A model generated the notes under the pieces. The model had not been told where the DNA came from. It saw nothing but the letters and a program-made list of their open reading frames with translations, and did no database searches. From Saccharibacillus sacchari DSM 19268 (GTDB taxonomy: Bacteria; Bacillota; Bacilli; Paenibacillales; Paenibacillaceae): a stretch of DNA of 52,329 nucleotides. The stretch lies in NCBI RefSeq assembly GCF_000585395.1, contig NZ_KK073875.1, positions 2,371,444 to 2,423,772 of the forward strand, in the 5' to 3' direction. Made by a program: the position numbers and the translations under genes. Numbering within the stretch: position 1 is the first letter of the stretch; every line of letters begins with the position of its first letter. Below are positions 1-8,856 of this stretch, one piece after another.

Positions 1-114
1 GCCGGAAGAATATGTGGGCGAAGCTTACGGAACGGAAAAAGCCGCTATGTGGATTACCTATTCCGACGACCTCATCCACTGGGACGAACCGAAGCTGCTT
101 GCCAAAGCCGAAAA
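1..114 (+). other. Exact copy of an internal GH130 gene segment, probable chimeric contig end
   Basis: These 114 bases are identical to positions 48625-48738, inside the GH130 gene, in the same orientation. Identity stops abruptly at a short A-run, and the next bases are the 5' tip of a 16S rRNA gene on the minus strand. No start codon, stop codon or flanking gene sequence accompanies the copy. A true short duplication cannot be excluded. Perfect identity, location at the very end of the sequence and a join inside an rRNA gene fit an assembly or library chimera better. Confidence 0.85.
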
Positions 115-115
115 A

Positions 116-160
116 ATGCCGCCAGCGTTCGTCCTGAGCCAGGATCAAACTCTCCATTAA
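116..160 (-). rRNA. 16S rRNA, 5' tip only
   Basis: On the minus strand this reads as the conserved start of bacterial 16S rRNA: the universal 27F primer site (AGAGTTTGATCCTGGCTCAG) followed by GACGAACGCTGGCGGC. Only about 45 bases are present before the sequence switches to the GH130 copy, so the gene body lies outside the window or was lost at a bad join. The gene points leftward, away from recR, as the rRNA operon downstream of recR does in Bacillus. The exact mature 5' end is approximate. Confidence 0.93.
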
Positions 161-467
161 GGTGGCGACCGAAGTCGCCGTTTAAAAGAAAGCACGATGT
201 GCTCGTTTAAAACGTTGGCGATTCTTGATTGCTCAAGAATCTATATTCTCACGACGATCTTCATCATCGCGACTCACTTACTGTTCAGTTTTCAAGGAGC
301 AAACCGTGTTCATTTGTTTCTTTTGTTCGGCGCCGTTTGTCTCAGCGGCGACTTTTATATCCTATCACAGTTTCAAGCAGTTCGTCAAGCACTTTTTTTA
401 AATTCTTTTTCAGCGCTGATGTTATTGGTTGAAGTTGCGAGGCCTTCGTTTGGAAGAGCCGTTTATT
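161..467 (-). other. 16S rRNA leader
   Basis: This stretch lies between the rRNA promoters and the 16S start. On the minus strand, bases 283-300 contain CTCCTTGAAAACTGAA, the boxA/processing-type sequence typical of Bacillales rRNA leaders. Short inverted repeats follow, such as ATTCTTGA/TCAAGAAT around 221-240. Short open frames here have no ribosome binding site and are not taken as genes. Confidence 0.7.
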
Positions 468-497
468 AATGTAGCATGCGAGCATATAGCGAGTCAA
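468..497 (-). promoter_or_regulatory. rRNA promoter, proximal (P2)
   Basis: On the minus strand TTGACT (492-497) and TACATT (468-473) are separated by 18 bp, a sigma-A type arrangement about 310 bp upstream of 16S. Confidence 0.65.
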
Positions 498-573
498 CAC
501 TTTCTTTGCAAATAATCTGATATTTATGCATTTTACTGTGAAAACACGCTTTATTCTTAGCTACAATACATGG

Positions 574-602
574 ATTATACATTGAAAGCGCTCTTCTGTC
601 AG
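574..602 (-). promoter_or_regulatory. rRNA promoter, distal (P1)
   Basis: On the minus strand CTGACA (597-602) and a perfect TATAAT (574-579) are separated by 17 bp. Together with the proximal site this gives the tandem promoter layout usual for Bacillus rRNA operons. It starts immediately after the recR terminator. Confidence 0.75.
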
Positions 603-623
603 CTATATTCAGCGAATCTACGC

Positions 624-662
624 AAAAAAGCACCCGCAGCGTTATGGCTTGCGAGTGCTTTT
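624..662 (-). terminator. Intrinsic terminator after recR
   Basis: A GC-rich stem (AGCACTCGCAAGC with GCTGCGGGTGCT on the minus strand) is followed by a T-run. It closes the dnaX-yaaK-recR operon just before the rRNA promoters. Confidence 0.85.
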
Positions 663-677
663 CCTATATCCTGCTGA

Positions 678-1274
678 TTAAAGTTCTCGACGTCCTTCCA
701 AAGCTTTGGAGAGCGTTACCTCATCCGCATATTCCAGATCGCCGCCCACAGGAAGACCGTGCGCAATTCTCGTTACCTTAATCTCGAACGGACGAACCAG
801 ACGCGAAATGTACATCGCCGTCGCCTCGCCTTCGATATTCGGATTCGTTGCCAGAATCAGCTCTTGCACCCGCTCGTCACTAAGCCGGGTCAACAACTCC
901 TTCAAACGGATGTCGTCGGGACCGATTCCTTCCATAGGAGAGATCGCGCCGTGCAGCACATGATAATAACCGTCGAACTCTTTGGTTCTTTCCATCGCAA
1001 CAAGGTCTCTAGGGTCCTGAACAACGCAGATAACGGAAGCATCGCGTGTCTTGTCTTGGCAGATTCTGCACGGATCGGTATCGGTAATATTCCCGCATAC
1101 GGAACAGTAATGAAGATTGCGTTTAACACTGACTAATGCCTTGGCAAAGTCGATCACGTCGTCTTCCTTCATACTTAATACATGAAAGGCCAGCCTCGCA
1201 GCCGTCTTCGGCCCGATTCCCGGCAGTCTGGAGAACGCTTCTATTAACTTGGCAATCGGCTCCGGATAATACAA
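678..1274 (-). CDS. recR: Recombination mediator RecR
   Basis: RecR works with RecO/RecF to load RecA onto SSB-coated single-stranded DNA in gap repair. The protein shows the N-terminal helix-hairpin-helix ([17 protein letters not shown]), a four-cysteine zinc finger ([16 protein letters not shown], about residues 55-70) and a Toprim domain after it. I chose the TTG start: it gives MYYPEP, aligns with the start of Bacillus RecR, makes a protein of 198 residues like that homologue, and sits about 10 bp from AAGGG. A GTG two codons upstream is the alternative. It is the last gene of the dnaX-yaaK-recR operon, 26 bp after yaaK, and is followed by a terminator. Confidence 0.97.
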   Translation of the reverse strand: MYYPEPIAKLIEAFSRLPGIGPKTAARLAFHVLSMKEDDVIDFAKALVSVKRNLHYCSVCGNITDTDPCRICQDKTRDASVICVVQDPRDLVAMERTKEFDGYYHVLHGAISPMEGIGPDDIRLKELLTRLSDERVQELILATNPNIEGEATAMYISRLVRPFEIKVTRIAHGLPVGGDLEYADEVTLSKALEGRREL

Positions 1275-1300
1275 GGCCACACTTCCCTTTTACAAATAGT

Positions 1301-1615
1301 TTAGAACAGACCCGGGATCTTCATACCGTTAGTGAATTTGCCCATATCTTTGTTTGCCAGTTCTTCGGCTTTGGTCAATGCATCGTTAACAGCGGTCAGA
1401 ATCAAGTCTTGCAGCATTTCAACATCGTCCGGATCTACCGCTTCAGGTTTGATGTTGATCGCGATGACTTTTTTATGACCGTTGACTTCTACATTCACGA
1501 CGCCGCCGCCCGAAGTGCCTTCGACTTTTTTCGTGCCGAGCTCTTCTTGAGCTTTCATCATTTGCTCTTGCATCTTTTTAACCTGTTTCATCATTTGGTT
1601 CATGTTGTTATTCAT
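1301..1615 (-). CDS. yaaK: YbaB/EbfC family nucleoid-associated protein
   Basis: This 104-residue protein has the Met/Gln/Lys-rich N-terminal helix ([22 protein letters not shown]) and the [15 protein letters not shown] core that define the YbaB/EbfC family. Family members are small dimeric DNA-binding proteins, nearly always encoded between dnaX and recR, as here. The start has a good site (AAGGAGAG, 6 bp before ATG). Its cellular role is not well defined in Firmicutes; nucleoid binding is known for homologues. It is co-transcribed with dnaX, 68 bp upstream, and recR downstream. Confidence 0.95.
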   Translation of the reverse strand: MNNNMNQMMKQVKKMQEQMMKAQEELGTKKVEGTSGGGVVNVEVNGHKKVIAINIKPEAVDPDDVEMLQDLILTAVNDALTKAEELANKDMGKFTNGMKIPGLF

Positions 1616-1683
1616 CGCAATCTCTCCTTAATAGTGGACCTCGACTTGACTGCACATATCGAATGCGGCGAGCCGGGCGGGAT

Positions 1684-3420
1684 TTATTCTTTGATGACAA
1701 CCAGATTTTCCCCGAATAGATTCAATGCTTCGTCTACCCAAGGTTCTTTGCTGCCGGACTCCTCTTCCTGTTCGAGCTCCAGCACTTCAGACTTTGAAGA
1801 ACCGGCAGACTCGGTCGATTCGTTCCAATCCTTTTGCATAATCGTGAGCAGTTGCCATTGGCCGCCCAGGAAATCGGACAGAACCTGCTCGACGACTTGA
1901 CGATTGGCCTGTTTTTCGATCGTTTCGCGGTGGATGTCATTTTTAAAAGCAACCAGCACGGAATCATCCAATGCGGACACCGGCTCGCCGTTGGTGAACC
2001 AAGCGTGAACGGTGACCTTCTCTTCTTTTACCCGTTGCAAGACTTGATTCCACTTGCCGCGAATGTCCTTGAACGAGTCGTCGTCTTTACGCGCCAGATA
2101 TTGATCCATATGCGGCGGCAGCTTGGCCATGCGAGAGACGCGCGGCGCACTCTGGCGGGTCGCTGGACGATTGCCGCCCGATTCCGCTCCGCCGGAAGCA
2201 GATACGCCATTGCGCATCGCCTGCTCCAGCTTTTTCTCCAGATCGGCAATTCGGCCTTCGAGACGCTTCACGGCCTGAGAATCTGCGGGAGGCGAACTTG
2301 CGACAGCACCATCTTGCACCGAAGCTTCGGCACGATCACCGAGACTCACCAGGTTCAGCAGCGCCACTTCGAACAGCATTTGCGGATTGGCCGCATACTT
2401 CATCTCATTCTGGTACCGGCTCAACGTATCAATAATACGGAATAACTGCTCTTTGGTAAAACGCTCCGCTACTTCATGAAAAGATGCGGCATCGAGTACG
2501 CGCTCCGTCATATGCTCGGCGTTCGGTACCATTTTGATCATCAGCAGGTCGCGGAAGTAGAATAGAAGGTTCTCCATGCATTTGTCCGCGCTTTTGCCTT
2601 CCTGCATCCAACTCTCGACCGTTTGCAGTACGCCTCCGGCGTCTTTCGCAGAAAGGGAATCAGCCAAAGCGGAAAATTGCTCGGAAGCGATCCCGCCGGT
2701 CATGCCCAGCACTTGCTCGTAGGTGACTTTGCCTTCGGTGAATGCGGAAATCTGATCGAGTACGCTCAGCGCATCCCGCATTCCGCCGTCGGATAACCGC
2801 GCAATGTACTGCAGCGCGCTTTCCTCGGCGTCGATCTGTTCTTCGCGGCAAATCTCGCTCAAACGACCCGTTTGCTCTTCAAGCGACACGCGCCGGAAGT
2901 CAAAACGCTGACAGCGCGAAATGATCGTCGCCGGCAGCTTATGCGGTTCCGTCGTGGCCAAAATAAACATCGCATGCTCCGGAGGTTCTTCCAGCGTCTT
3001 CAACAGAGCGTTAAACGCTTCCGTCGTGAGCATATGAACTTCGTCGATAATATAAACTTTACGCCGAACTTCGGTCGGAGCATATTTGATCTTGTCGCGC
3101 AGGTCCCGAATCTCTTCCACGCCCCGGTTGGAGGCGGCATCGATCTCGAGTACGTCCATCACCGCTCCGGCCGCGATCCGTTTGCACGTCTCGCATTCGT
3201 TGCACGGTTCCGGAGCAGGTCCTTTCTCGCAGTTGACGGCTTTGGCCAAAATCTTCGCGGCACTCGTCTTGCCCGTTCCCCGCGGTCCGCTGAACAAGTA
3301 GGCATGGGATACCCGCTGTTCACGGATGGCATTCTGCAGCGTGCGGATAATATGCTGTTGCCCCACCATGTCCCCGAAGGACTGAGGCCGCCAAGCCCGG
3401 TAAAGCGCAATATGTTCCAT
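1684..3420 (-). CDS. dnaX: DNA polymerase III subunit gamma/tau
   Basis: This is the clamp-loader ATPase that bridges polymerase cores and helicase at the fork. The 578-residue protein carries a Walker A (GPRGTGKTSAAK, about residues 45-56), a zinc module with cysteines in CEKGPAPEPCNECETC, a Walker B (IIDEVHML), an SRC sensor (IISRCQRFDFR) and a long variable C-terminal tau region ending in acidic sequence. The ATG follows AAGGAG by 6 bp. A minus-strand TATAAT lies at 3459-3464, 38 bp upstream, so the operon probably has its own promoter downstream of the SRP RNA terminator. Gene order SRP RNA-dnaX-yaaK-recR matches Bacillus. Confidence 0.98.
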   Translation of the reverse strand: MEHIALYRAWRPQSFGDMVGQQHIIRTLQNAIREQRVSHAYLFSGPRGTGKTSAAKILAKAVNCEKGPAPEPCNECETCKRIAAGAVMDVLEIDAASNRGVEEIRDLRDKIKYAPTEVRRKVYIIDEVHMLTTEAFNALLKTLEEPPEHAMFILATTEPHKLPATIISRCQRFDFRRVSLEEQTGRLSEICREEQIDAEESALQYIARLSDGGMRDALSVLDQISAFTEGKVTYEQVLGMTGGIASEQFSALADSLSAKDAGGVLQTVESWMQEGKSADKCMENLLFYFRDLLMIKMVPNAEHMTERVLDAASFHEVAERFTKEQLFRIIDTLSRYQNEMKYAANPQMLFEVALLNLVSLGDRAEASVQDGAVASSPPADSQAVKRLEGRIADLEKKLEQAMRNGVSASGGAESGGNRPATRQSAPRVSRMAKLPPHMDQYLARKDDDSFKDIRGKWNQVLQRVKEEKVTVHAWFTNGEPVSALDDSVLVAFKNDIHRETIEKQANRQVVEQVLSDFLGGQWQLLTIMQKDWNESTESAGSSKSEVLELEQEEESGSKEPWVDEALNLFGENLVVIKE

Positions 3421-3508
3421 TAGCGGCTCCTTCTTTTTTGGACTATCGTCTTCCCTTAATTATACTATATTTCCGGCCCGATAAAAACGACGCTCAGGTC
3501 TTTTCCTC

Positions 3509-3549
3509 CGATAAAAAAAGAAAAACACCTCTGCCTGCGGCAAAGATGT
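3509..3549 (-). terminator. Terminator of the SRP RNA gene
   Basis: On the minus strand ACATCTTTGCC pairs with GGCAGAGGTGT (3525-3549), followed by a T-rich run. It separates the SRP RNA from dnaX. Confidence 0.8.
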
Positions 3550-3572
3550 CGGTCGTATGAAAATTTAAAAGT

Positions 3573-3843
3573 TAAACCGTGCACCTACCTTCGATACGAT
3601 GCCATCCAAGCGGCACCTCTACACAACAACTCGGGCTAGGCCACCCTCCGGCACAAAAGCTTGTCTGCTTATGGCTGCTTCCTTCCGGACCTGACCAGGT
3701 TCACAGGTGCTCATTGCGGAGGACCCAACCGTCAACATTATGTGTAAAGACCAAACCTTACAGGGCAAGACCTCGAGTAGGAATTCAACCTCGCTATAGC
3801 GGATTGCGAGTTACAGGGCACCGCTACCTCCCCATCTAGCACG
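3573..3843 (-). ncRNA. ffs: Signal recognition particle RNA (large Bacillus type)
   Basis: The minus strand contains the hallmark SRP domain IV hairpin with CAGGTCCGGAAGGAAGCAGC near 3685-3705, the most conserved part of SRP RNA. The 5' part shows the Alu-like domain, and the ends can pair, giving about 270 nt as in the B. subtilis scRNA. A promoter lies immediately upstream and a terminator downstream. In the cell it pairs with Ffh to target nascent membrane and secreted proteins to FtsY and SecYEG. The ends are estimated from family length and are good to a few bases. Confidence 0.95.
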
Positions 3844-3852
3844 GCATTCCAT

Positions 3853-3881
3853 ATTATACGGGATAAAAAGAGAAAACGCAA
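3853..3881 (-). promoter_or_regulatory. SRP RNA promoter
   Basis: On the minus strand TATAAT (3853-3858) lies 17 bp from TTGCGT (3876-3881). The predicted start is about 10 bp before the RNA 5' end. Confidence 0.7.
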
Positions 3882-3910
3882 ACAGGCCGGCATGGTCGCT
3901 GCCGGCCGCG

Positions 3911-4021
3911 GCGCGGGTCCGGTTTCGATCGGCGCTTCCCTTGGTTTCCGTCCCGGAGATTCATTGATCTCCGGGTAAAAGGAAATCCAAAAGTCGCTTC
4001 GATTCGAAACCGGACCCGCGC
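3911..4021. repeat. Long palindrome, copy 1 of the GAAACCGG type
   Basis: Perfect 18-bp arms (3911-3928 and 4004-4021, with core CCGGTTTCGA/TCGAAACCGG) enclose further pairing: TTGGTTTCC with GGAAATCCAA, and a tip stem CCCGGAGAT/ATCTCCGGG (3952-3975). The whole 111 bp can fold into one rod. A shorter relative lies at 36569-36611. Confidence 0.85.
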
Positions 4022-4024
4022 CGC

Positions 4025-4052
4025 CGTTTCCGACCCCCTCTTTTTATTGAGG
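4025..4052. repeat. Perfect hairpin
   Basis: GTTTCC-ACCCCCTC pairs with GAGGGGG-GGAAAC around an 8-base T-rich loop. It lacks a T-run right after the stem on either strand, so it is not a standard terminator. Confidence 0.75.
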
Positions 4053-4068
4053 GGGCGGAAACTTAGAT

Positions 4069-4106
4069 GAAGAAGCCGGGCGGTTATTTCCCGCGCGGCT
4101 TCTTCG
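4069..4106. repeat. Hairpin GAAGAAGCC/GGCTTCTTC
   Basis: Nine-base perfect arms with extra inner GC pairing. On the minus strand the downstream side is not T-rich. It is the third structure in the hairpin array 3' of the radical SAM gene. Confidence 0.7.
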
Positions 4107-4169
4107 TCTTGCTTTGAACGCGCAGCTTCATAAGAAATTCTCGAATAGGATTTAATTCGCCAACCTACC

Positions 4170-4286
4170 CGCGAGCATAAGTTCGTTCTGGAGCGACTTC
4201 GGCTTTGCTTCACCCAACCTTGAGACGAATTTGTCTCAAGGCTGTGAAGCGAAACGAGCGGAGCGGAAGAATGAACTTATTCGAGC
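4170..4286. repeat. Nested palindrome downstream of the radical SAM gene
   Basis: The tip is CCTTGAGAC/GTCTCAAGG (4218-4241), the next stem is GCTTCAC/GTGAAGC (4207-4213 and 4244-4250), and the outer arms around ATAAGTTC/GAACTTAT (4176-4183 and 4272-4279) pair imperfectly. It begins about 20 bp after the stop codon of the radical SAM gene and so probably lies in its 3' UTR. Confidence 0.75.
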
Positions 4287-4305
4287 CCGCAGAATCAAGT
4301 GAGCC

Positions 4306-5583
4306 TTATGCTAGCCCACCGACACGCGGTTTAACACGCCGTTGACTTTCAGGAGGTACATGCGTGTACGAGCCGATCACGACGTTCGGCAGCTCTTCGC
4401 GGAAAATCTCCAGCATTTGCTTCATGCCGAGCAATTCGCTGCGGGCAGGAGGAATCAGCTCCATGTAGCTTTCCGGGTCGATGTTCAGGTTGCGCATCTG
4501 GATCAGCTTCAGATCCGTACGGCGCGCGAATTCGATCATGGCTTCGATCTCTTCTTCGCGGTCGGTGACCCCCGGGAAGATCAAATAATTGATCGACGTA
4601 TAGACGCCCTGCTGCGCGGCATAGATCATCGACTTCTCGACGTTTTTGAGATTATAGGCACGCGGCTTGTAATATGCGTTGTAGTGATCGTCGAGTGCGC
4701 TGATCGTACTGACGCGCATCAAATCGAGACCGGCATCGACAATGCCGCGAATATGGTCGGTCAGACCCGCGTTCGTATTGATGTTGATATAACCCATATC
4801 GGTACGCGAACGGACTTCGCGCATCGCTTCGATGATGATCTTGGCTTGGGTGGAAGGTTCGCCTTCGCAGCCTTGGCCGAAGCTGATGATCGATTCCGGC
4901 GTCGTCAGGTGCTCCATCATGATCTGCACGATTTCGTCCGTCCGCGGACGGAAGTTCATGCGGGTCTGGGGCGCGACGAAGCCGCTGTCGTCAGGCTGTT
5001 CGGAAATGCAGCCGAAACAACCCGCGTTGCAGGAATACGACACCGGAACGCCGCCTTCCCAACGTCCGAGGAACGTATTGGAGGACGTCAGGCATTCGTA
5101 GCCGAGCGCGCAATTCGACAAATGCTCGTACAGACGGTTTTCCGGATATCTCTCAACGAAGTCGTGGACTTTTTTGTTGAGTTCTTTTTTGTCGCAGTTG
5201 TCCGGGTTCCATTTCTCCGGATCGTCGCATTGTTCAGCCGTTACGTAGAAACCTCCGTCTTTCCAGACGACGGCGGAATAACCGAACAACGGCAATTTAT
5301 ATTCTTTATCCGTCTTCACGTAGCCCGGCAACGCCAGACGCGTGAAGCCCTGAGGAAGCAAAGCACCGACGGCTTGCATACCGTCCAGCGCAACCATTTC
5401 TCCGGTATCGGGGTCAAGAGCAACCGGCTTGGTGCTCGGAAGGCTGACCAAAGTTGCACCTTCAGGGAGCGGAATCAGTTCATCGTCCATAATTTCCATA
5501 ATCATATCAGCACTGCGTGCCAGCGACAGCAGCTCGGGGTGATCGTATACGTTGCCGTTCTCATCGGCGTAAACCAAATGCAT
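4306..5583 (-). CDS. Radical SAM protein of unknown substrate
   Basis: This 425-residue protein carries a CxxxCxxC iron-sulfur motif (CNAGCFGC, about residues 187-194) and TIM-barrel features after it (ISFGQGCEGEPS, ININTNAGL), so it binds a 4Fe-4S cluster and S-adenosylmethionine. The N-terminal ~150 residues are not a domain I recognise and may bind the substrate. Other cysteines (CDDPEKWNPDNC, CALGYEC) precede the motif. The start has AAAGGAG about 10 bp upstream. It lies 33 bp after rho and is probably co-transcribed with it. The reaction is unknown; a peptide or RNA modifying role is possible but nothing here decides it. Confidence 0.85.
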   Translation of the reverse strand: MHLVYADENGNVYDHPELLSLARSADMIMEIMDDELIPLPEGATLVSLPSTKPVALDPDTGEMVALDGMQAVGALLPQGFTRLALPGYVKTDKEYKLPLFGYSAVVWKDGGFYVTAEQCDDPEKWNPDNCDKKELNKKVHDFVERYPENRLYEHLSNCALGYECLTSSNTFLGRWEGGVPVSYSCNAGCFGCISEQPDDSGFVAPQTRMNFRPRTDEIVQIMMEHLTTPESIISFGQGCEGEPSTQAKIIIEAMREVRSRTDMGYININTNAGLTDHIRGIVDAGLDLMRVSTISALDDHYNAYYKPRAYNLKNVEKSMIYAAQQGVYTSINYLIFPGVTDREEEIEAMIEFARRTDLKLIQMRNLNIDPESYMELIPPARSELLGMKQMLEIFREELPNVVIGSYTHVPPESQRRVKPRVGGLA

Positions 5584-5616
5584 GGGTGAGGTCTCCTTTT
5601 AGCGGGCTTGCGATAT

Positions 5617-6978
5617 TTATTTGGTTGTTACAGGGGCGGAAGCGGTCCGCGCCGGGCGCCGTGTCACGCCGGAAGACGAATTCCCGTTGCTTTTCGAAGA
5701 GGATGCGGAAGAGGGCTTGGTACTCCCTTTTTCTTCGGTTGCATCCAACGCCGCGATAAATTCCGCATTGTTTTTGGCGTTTTTCATCTTTTTAAGGAAA
5801 CCTTCGATAAAGTCGAACGAGTCGTTCATATTTTTACGTACATGCCAAACGGCATCCAGTTCTTCTTTAGACAGCAGCATTTCCTCGCGACGCGTACCGG
5901 AACGACGAATATCGATGGCCGGGAAAATCCGACGCTCCGCCAATTTCCGATCCAAATGCAGTTCCATATTGCCAGTTCCTTTAAATTCTTCATAGATAAT
6001 ATCGTCCATTCTGGACCCCGTGTCAATCAGAGCCGTAGCCAGAATCGTCAAGCTGCCGCCTTCTTCAACATTGCGCGCAGCACCGAAGAATCGTTTCGGA
6101 CGATGGAAAGCAGCCGGGTCAATACCCCCGCTAAGCGTACGGCCGGATGGCGGAATAACCAGGTTGTAGGCACGAGCAAGCCGCGTAATGCTATCGAGCA
6201 AAATCACGACGTCTTTCTTATGTTCCACCATGCGCAGGGCACGTTCCAATACCAACTCCGCTACCTTGATATGATTCTCCGGCAGTTCATCGAAAGTCGA
6301 TGCCACAACTTCGCCTTTGACGGAGCGCTGCATATCGGTTACTTCTTCAGGGCGTTCGTCGATAAGCAGGACAAACAACTCGATATCGGGGTTGTTGTCG
6401 GAAATGCTGTTCGCGATCTCTTTGAGCAGCTGCGTTTTACCCGCTTTTGGCGGCGCCACGATCAAACCGCGCTGACCGAGACCTACAGGGGCAATCAGAT
6501 CGACGATTCGGGCGGACAAGCGATTTTGCGTCGTTTCGAGCGGCAGTTTTTTCTCGGGATAGAGTGCGGTAAGCGCAGGAAAATGCAGACGTTCCGCAGC
6601 CGTAGCCGGATCGAGCCCATTGACGGCATTGACTTGAAGCAAGCCGAAATAACGCTCGTTTTCCTTGGGGGCACGGCATTTTCCGGACACGAGATCACCG
6701 CTGCGAAGATCAAATTTGCGAATCTGCGAAGCCGAGATATAGATATCTTCCGTGCTTGGCAGGTAGTTGATCGGACGCAAGAATCCGTATCCTTCGGGCA
6801 GCACTTCCAGTACGCCCTGCATAAACATCAAGCCGCTTTTTTCGGCTTGCGCACGTAAAATGGCGAAAACCAATTCTTTTTTCTTCATCTGGCTGTAGTA
6901 CGTAATCTGATGCTGCTTGGCCAGTTTGTAAAGATCAGTCAGTTTCATAACTTCCAAATCGGAAAGTTGCAAATCCAT
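5617..6978 (-). CDS. rho: Transcription termination factor Rho
   Basis: Rho is the hexameric RNA helicase that terminates untranslated and antisense transcripts. The protein shows the N-terminal Rho domain ([21 protein letters not shown]), the cold-shock-like RNA-binding domain with GYGFLR, Walker A (PPKAGKT) and Walker B ([16 protein letters not shown]). The C-terminus is a low-complexity Ser/Thr/Lys tail. I chose the ATG that gives MDLQLSD, because AGGTGG sits 9 bp before it; a TTG seven codons upstream has no site. It belongs to the conserved spo0F-fbaA-murA-rho neighbourhood. Confidence 0.98.
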   Translation of the reverse strand: MDLQLSDLEVMKLTDLYKLAKQHQITYYSQMKKKELVFAILRAQAEKSGLMFMQGVLEVLPEGYGFLRPINYLPSTEDIYISASQIRKFDLRSGDLVSGKCRAPKENERYFGLLQVNAVNGLDPATAAERLHFPALTALYPEKKLPLETTQNRLSARIVDLIAPVGLGQRGLIVAPPKAGKTQLLKEIANSISDNNPDIELFVLLIDERPEEVTDMQRSVKGEVVASTFDELPENHIKVAELVLERALRMVEHKKDVVILLDSITRLARAYNLVIPPSGRTLSGGIDPAAFHRPKRFFGAARNVEEGGSLTILATALIDTGSRMDDIIYEEFKGTGNMELHLDRKLAERRIFPAIDIRRSGTRREEMLLSKEELDAVWHVRKNMNDSFDFIEGFLKKMKNAKNNAEFIAALDATEEKGSTKPSSASSSKSNGNSSSGVTRRPARTASAPVTTK

Positions 6979-7355
6979 GTAAGATAACCACCTATTCAAT
7001 TTTATATTGGAAAGCTCCGCGCCACTCTCTCGGGAGTTCTAGCCGGAAGCCGAACGTTCAGAAATCAATGTGCAAAGGAAGATCTTGTCCTGAAATAAAC
7101 GTGACAGTTTATTAGTCAAATAATCGATCTATATTTAAACGAAGAAATACATTCTCTCGTTACTTTCATCTGGACAAATATATTCTCTTGGGCTGATTGG
7201 TGAGTTGCGCGAATTGCTTGAATAAACGTTGTCAATCGAATTTGGGTTCGGATTGGTTCCGAACGAATAGGAGTAAGGTGTCTGGAAATGAGGGAAACGA
7301 AGATTAGACTTCCATTTACGATAAGCATTACCCAATTAGGAAAAAGTTGATTCGA
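6979..7355 (-). other. Intergenic region upstream of rho
   Basis: About 375 bp without a supported gene; it serves as the 5' region of rho. AT-rich stretches are present, but I see no convincing promoter or known riboswitch, and the small frames here lack ribosome binding sites. A long rho leader would be in line with the known autoregulation of rho. Confidence 0.5.
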
Positions 7356-7394
7356 AAACGTCCGAAAAAGGTACGGACGCGGCCGTTTGGCCGC
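7355..7394 (-). terminator. Possible terminator after murA
   Basis: Two adjacent hairpins follow the murA stop codon on the minus strand: GCGGCC/GGCCGC (7379-7394) and CGTCCG/CGGACG (7359-7379) with TTTT after the second. The T-run is short, so strength is uncertain. Confidence 0.5.
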
Positions 7395-7408
7395 GCCTGT
7401 ATCAAATA

Positions 7409-8662
7409 TCAGGTTGTCTGGCGCCAAACGTCAGCACCCAGACTGCGAAGATTCGTTACCAGGTTGTCGTAACCCCGATCGATATACTCGACTCCTTCAA
7501 TCTCGGTCACGCCGTTTTCAACAGTTAATCCGGCAATGACAAGAGCTGCTCCGGCGCGCAAATCGGCAGCCTGAACTTTGGCTGCATTTAATTTGCCGCC
7601 TTCAATAACCGCAGAGCGGCCTTCAACACGAATTTTCGCGCCCATGCGAACCAACTCCGGCACATGCTTAAAGCGATTGCTGTAAACAAAGTCGCTAAGC
7701 ACGCTTGCGCCGTTCGCCTGCGTAAGCAGACTGGTCATCGGAGATTGCAGATCGGTCGGAAAACCCGGGTAAACCAAAGCTTTGACATCAACATGCTGAT
7801 AATCCGGACCTCCGATAATACGGATGCTTTCGTCCATTTCTTCAACCGTGACGCCCATTTCTTGCAACTTGGCCGTGAGCGCCTCCAGATGCTTCGGAAT
7901 CACGCTGTCAATCAATACGTTGCCCCGCGTGGCAGCAGCGGCAATCATATAAGTACCGGCCTGAATGCGGTCGGGAATAATCGAATGTCGGCAGCCATGC
8001 AGTTCCTGAACGCCTTCGATACGGATGGTCTCCGTACCCGCGCCTTTGATGCTGGCTCCCATGGAGTTGAGTAATGTCGCTACGTCTATGATTTCAGGCT
8101 CTTTCGCCGCGTTTTCGATAATTGTGGAGCCTTTGGCTTTGGCAGCCGCCAGCATGATGTTGATCGTCGCGCCTACGCTTGCGACGTCCAGATAGATTTT
8201 GGTGCCGCGAAGACCTTCCGAGTGCAGATGGATCGCCCCATGCTCATTAACCGCGGTTGCGCCGAGTGCCTCGAAGCCTTTGATATGCTGGTCAATCGGA
8301 CGAGGCTCGAAGTTGCAGCCGCCCGGAAGCCCAATTAGCGCTTCGCCAAACTTGCCAAGCAGAGCACCCATCATATAGTAGGAAGCTCGCAGTTTTTTAA
8401 CGGGTCCGTTAGGCATCGGAATCGATTTGACTTTCGATGGATCGATTCGCATCTGGCTGCCTTCCCAGGATACGCGTGCGCCGAGTCCTTCAAGGATCTC
8501 AGCATACACCGCTACGTCGCTGAGCAGCGGGAGATTGTCCAATATCACTTCGGAATCTGCAAGCAGCGCTGCTGGAATAAGCGCAATCGCACTGTTTTTT
8601 GCACCGCTGATCGTAACCGTCCCTTGGAGCGGACGACCGCCGGTGATCATTAATTTCTCCAT
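7409..8662 (-). CDS. murA: UDP-N-acetylglucosamine 1-carboxyvinyltransferase (MurAB/MurZ type)
   Basis: This enzyme transfers enolpyruvate from PEP to UDP-GlcNAc, the first committed step of peptidoglycan synthesis. The 417-residue protein has the substrate motif [13 protein letters not shown] near the N-terminus and the catalytic loop [15 protein letters not shown], whose cysteine (about residue 117) is the one attacked by fosfomycin. Sequence and length resemble B. subtilis MurAB, the second paralogue, which also lies between fbaA and rho. GGGGG is 12 bp from the ATG. A terminator separates it from fbaA upstream. Confidence 0.96.
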   Translation of the reverse strand: MEKLMITGGRPLQGTVTISGAKNSAIALIPAALLADSEVILDNLPLLSDVAVYAEILEGLGARVSWEGSQMRIDPSKVKSIPMPNGPVKKLRASYYMMGALLGKFGEALIGLPGGCNFEPRPIDQHIKGFEALGATAVNEHGAIHLHSEGLRGTKIYLDVASVGATINIMLAAAKAKGSTIIENAAKEPEIIDVATLLNSMGASIKGAGTETIRIEGVQELHGCRHSIIPDRIQAGTYMIAAAATRGNVLIDSVIPKHLEALTAKLQEMGVTVEEMDESIRIIGGPDYQHVDVKALVYPGFPTDLQSPMTSLLTQANGASVLSDFVYSNRFKHVPELVRMGAKIRVEGRSAVIEGGKLNAAKVQAADLRAGAALVIAGLTVENGVTEIEGVEYIDRGYDNLVTNLRSLGADVWRQTT

Positions 8663-8740
8663 AAGTTCAAAGGTCCCCCTACTTGATGTGCAGCCATTCG
8701 AAGAAGACTGAAAATTGTGATGACACGGAATTTAAAACAA

Positions 8741-8777
8741 AATGGAAAGACACCGCTTGAGACGGTGACCTTTCCAT
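8741..8777 (-). terminator. Terminator after fbaA
   Basis: On the minus strand GGAAAGGTCACCG pairs with CGGTGTCTTTCC, followed by a T-rich stretch. Confidence 0.85.
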
Positions 8778-8856
8778 AATGAATGAGTGCTTCGGATTTT
8801 GCAATAAAAATCGACATTACGCGCAAAAAGTGCGTGATATCGTCCTAAGCGGATGC

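Noticed and set aside
1..114. A second GH130 gene copy
   Set aside because: Only 114 bp without start or stop, exactly identical to the full gene, and ending in a 16S fragment; treated as an assembly chimera.
197..469. 90-codon open frame with a hydrophobic stretch in the rRNA leader
   Set aside because: It lies antisense to the 16S leader, has no ribosome binding site, and the region is explained by rRNA promoters and processing sequences.
583..596. Catabolite-responsive element (TGAAAGCGCT) in the rRNA promoter
   Set aside because: It lies within the spacer of the P1 promoter and two consensus positions fail; CcpA control of rRNA is not expected.
3854..4213. 119-codon minus-strand frame between the SRP RNA and radical SAM genes
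   Set aside because: The product is an Arg/Ser-rich low-complexity sequence running through hairpins; the palindromes explain the openness.
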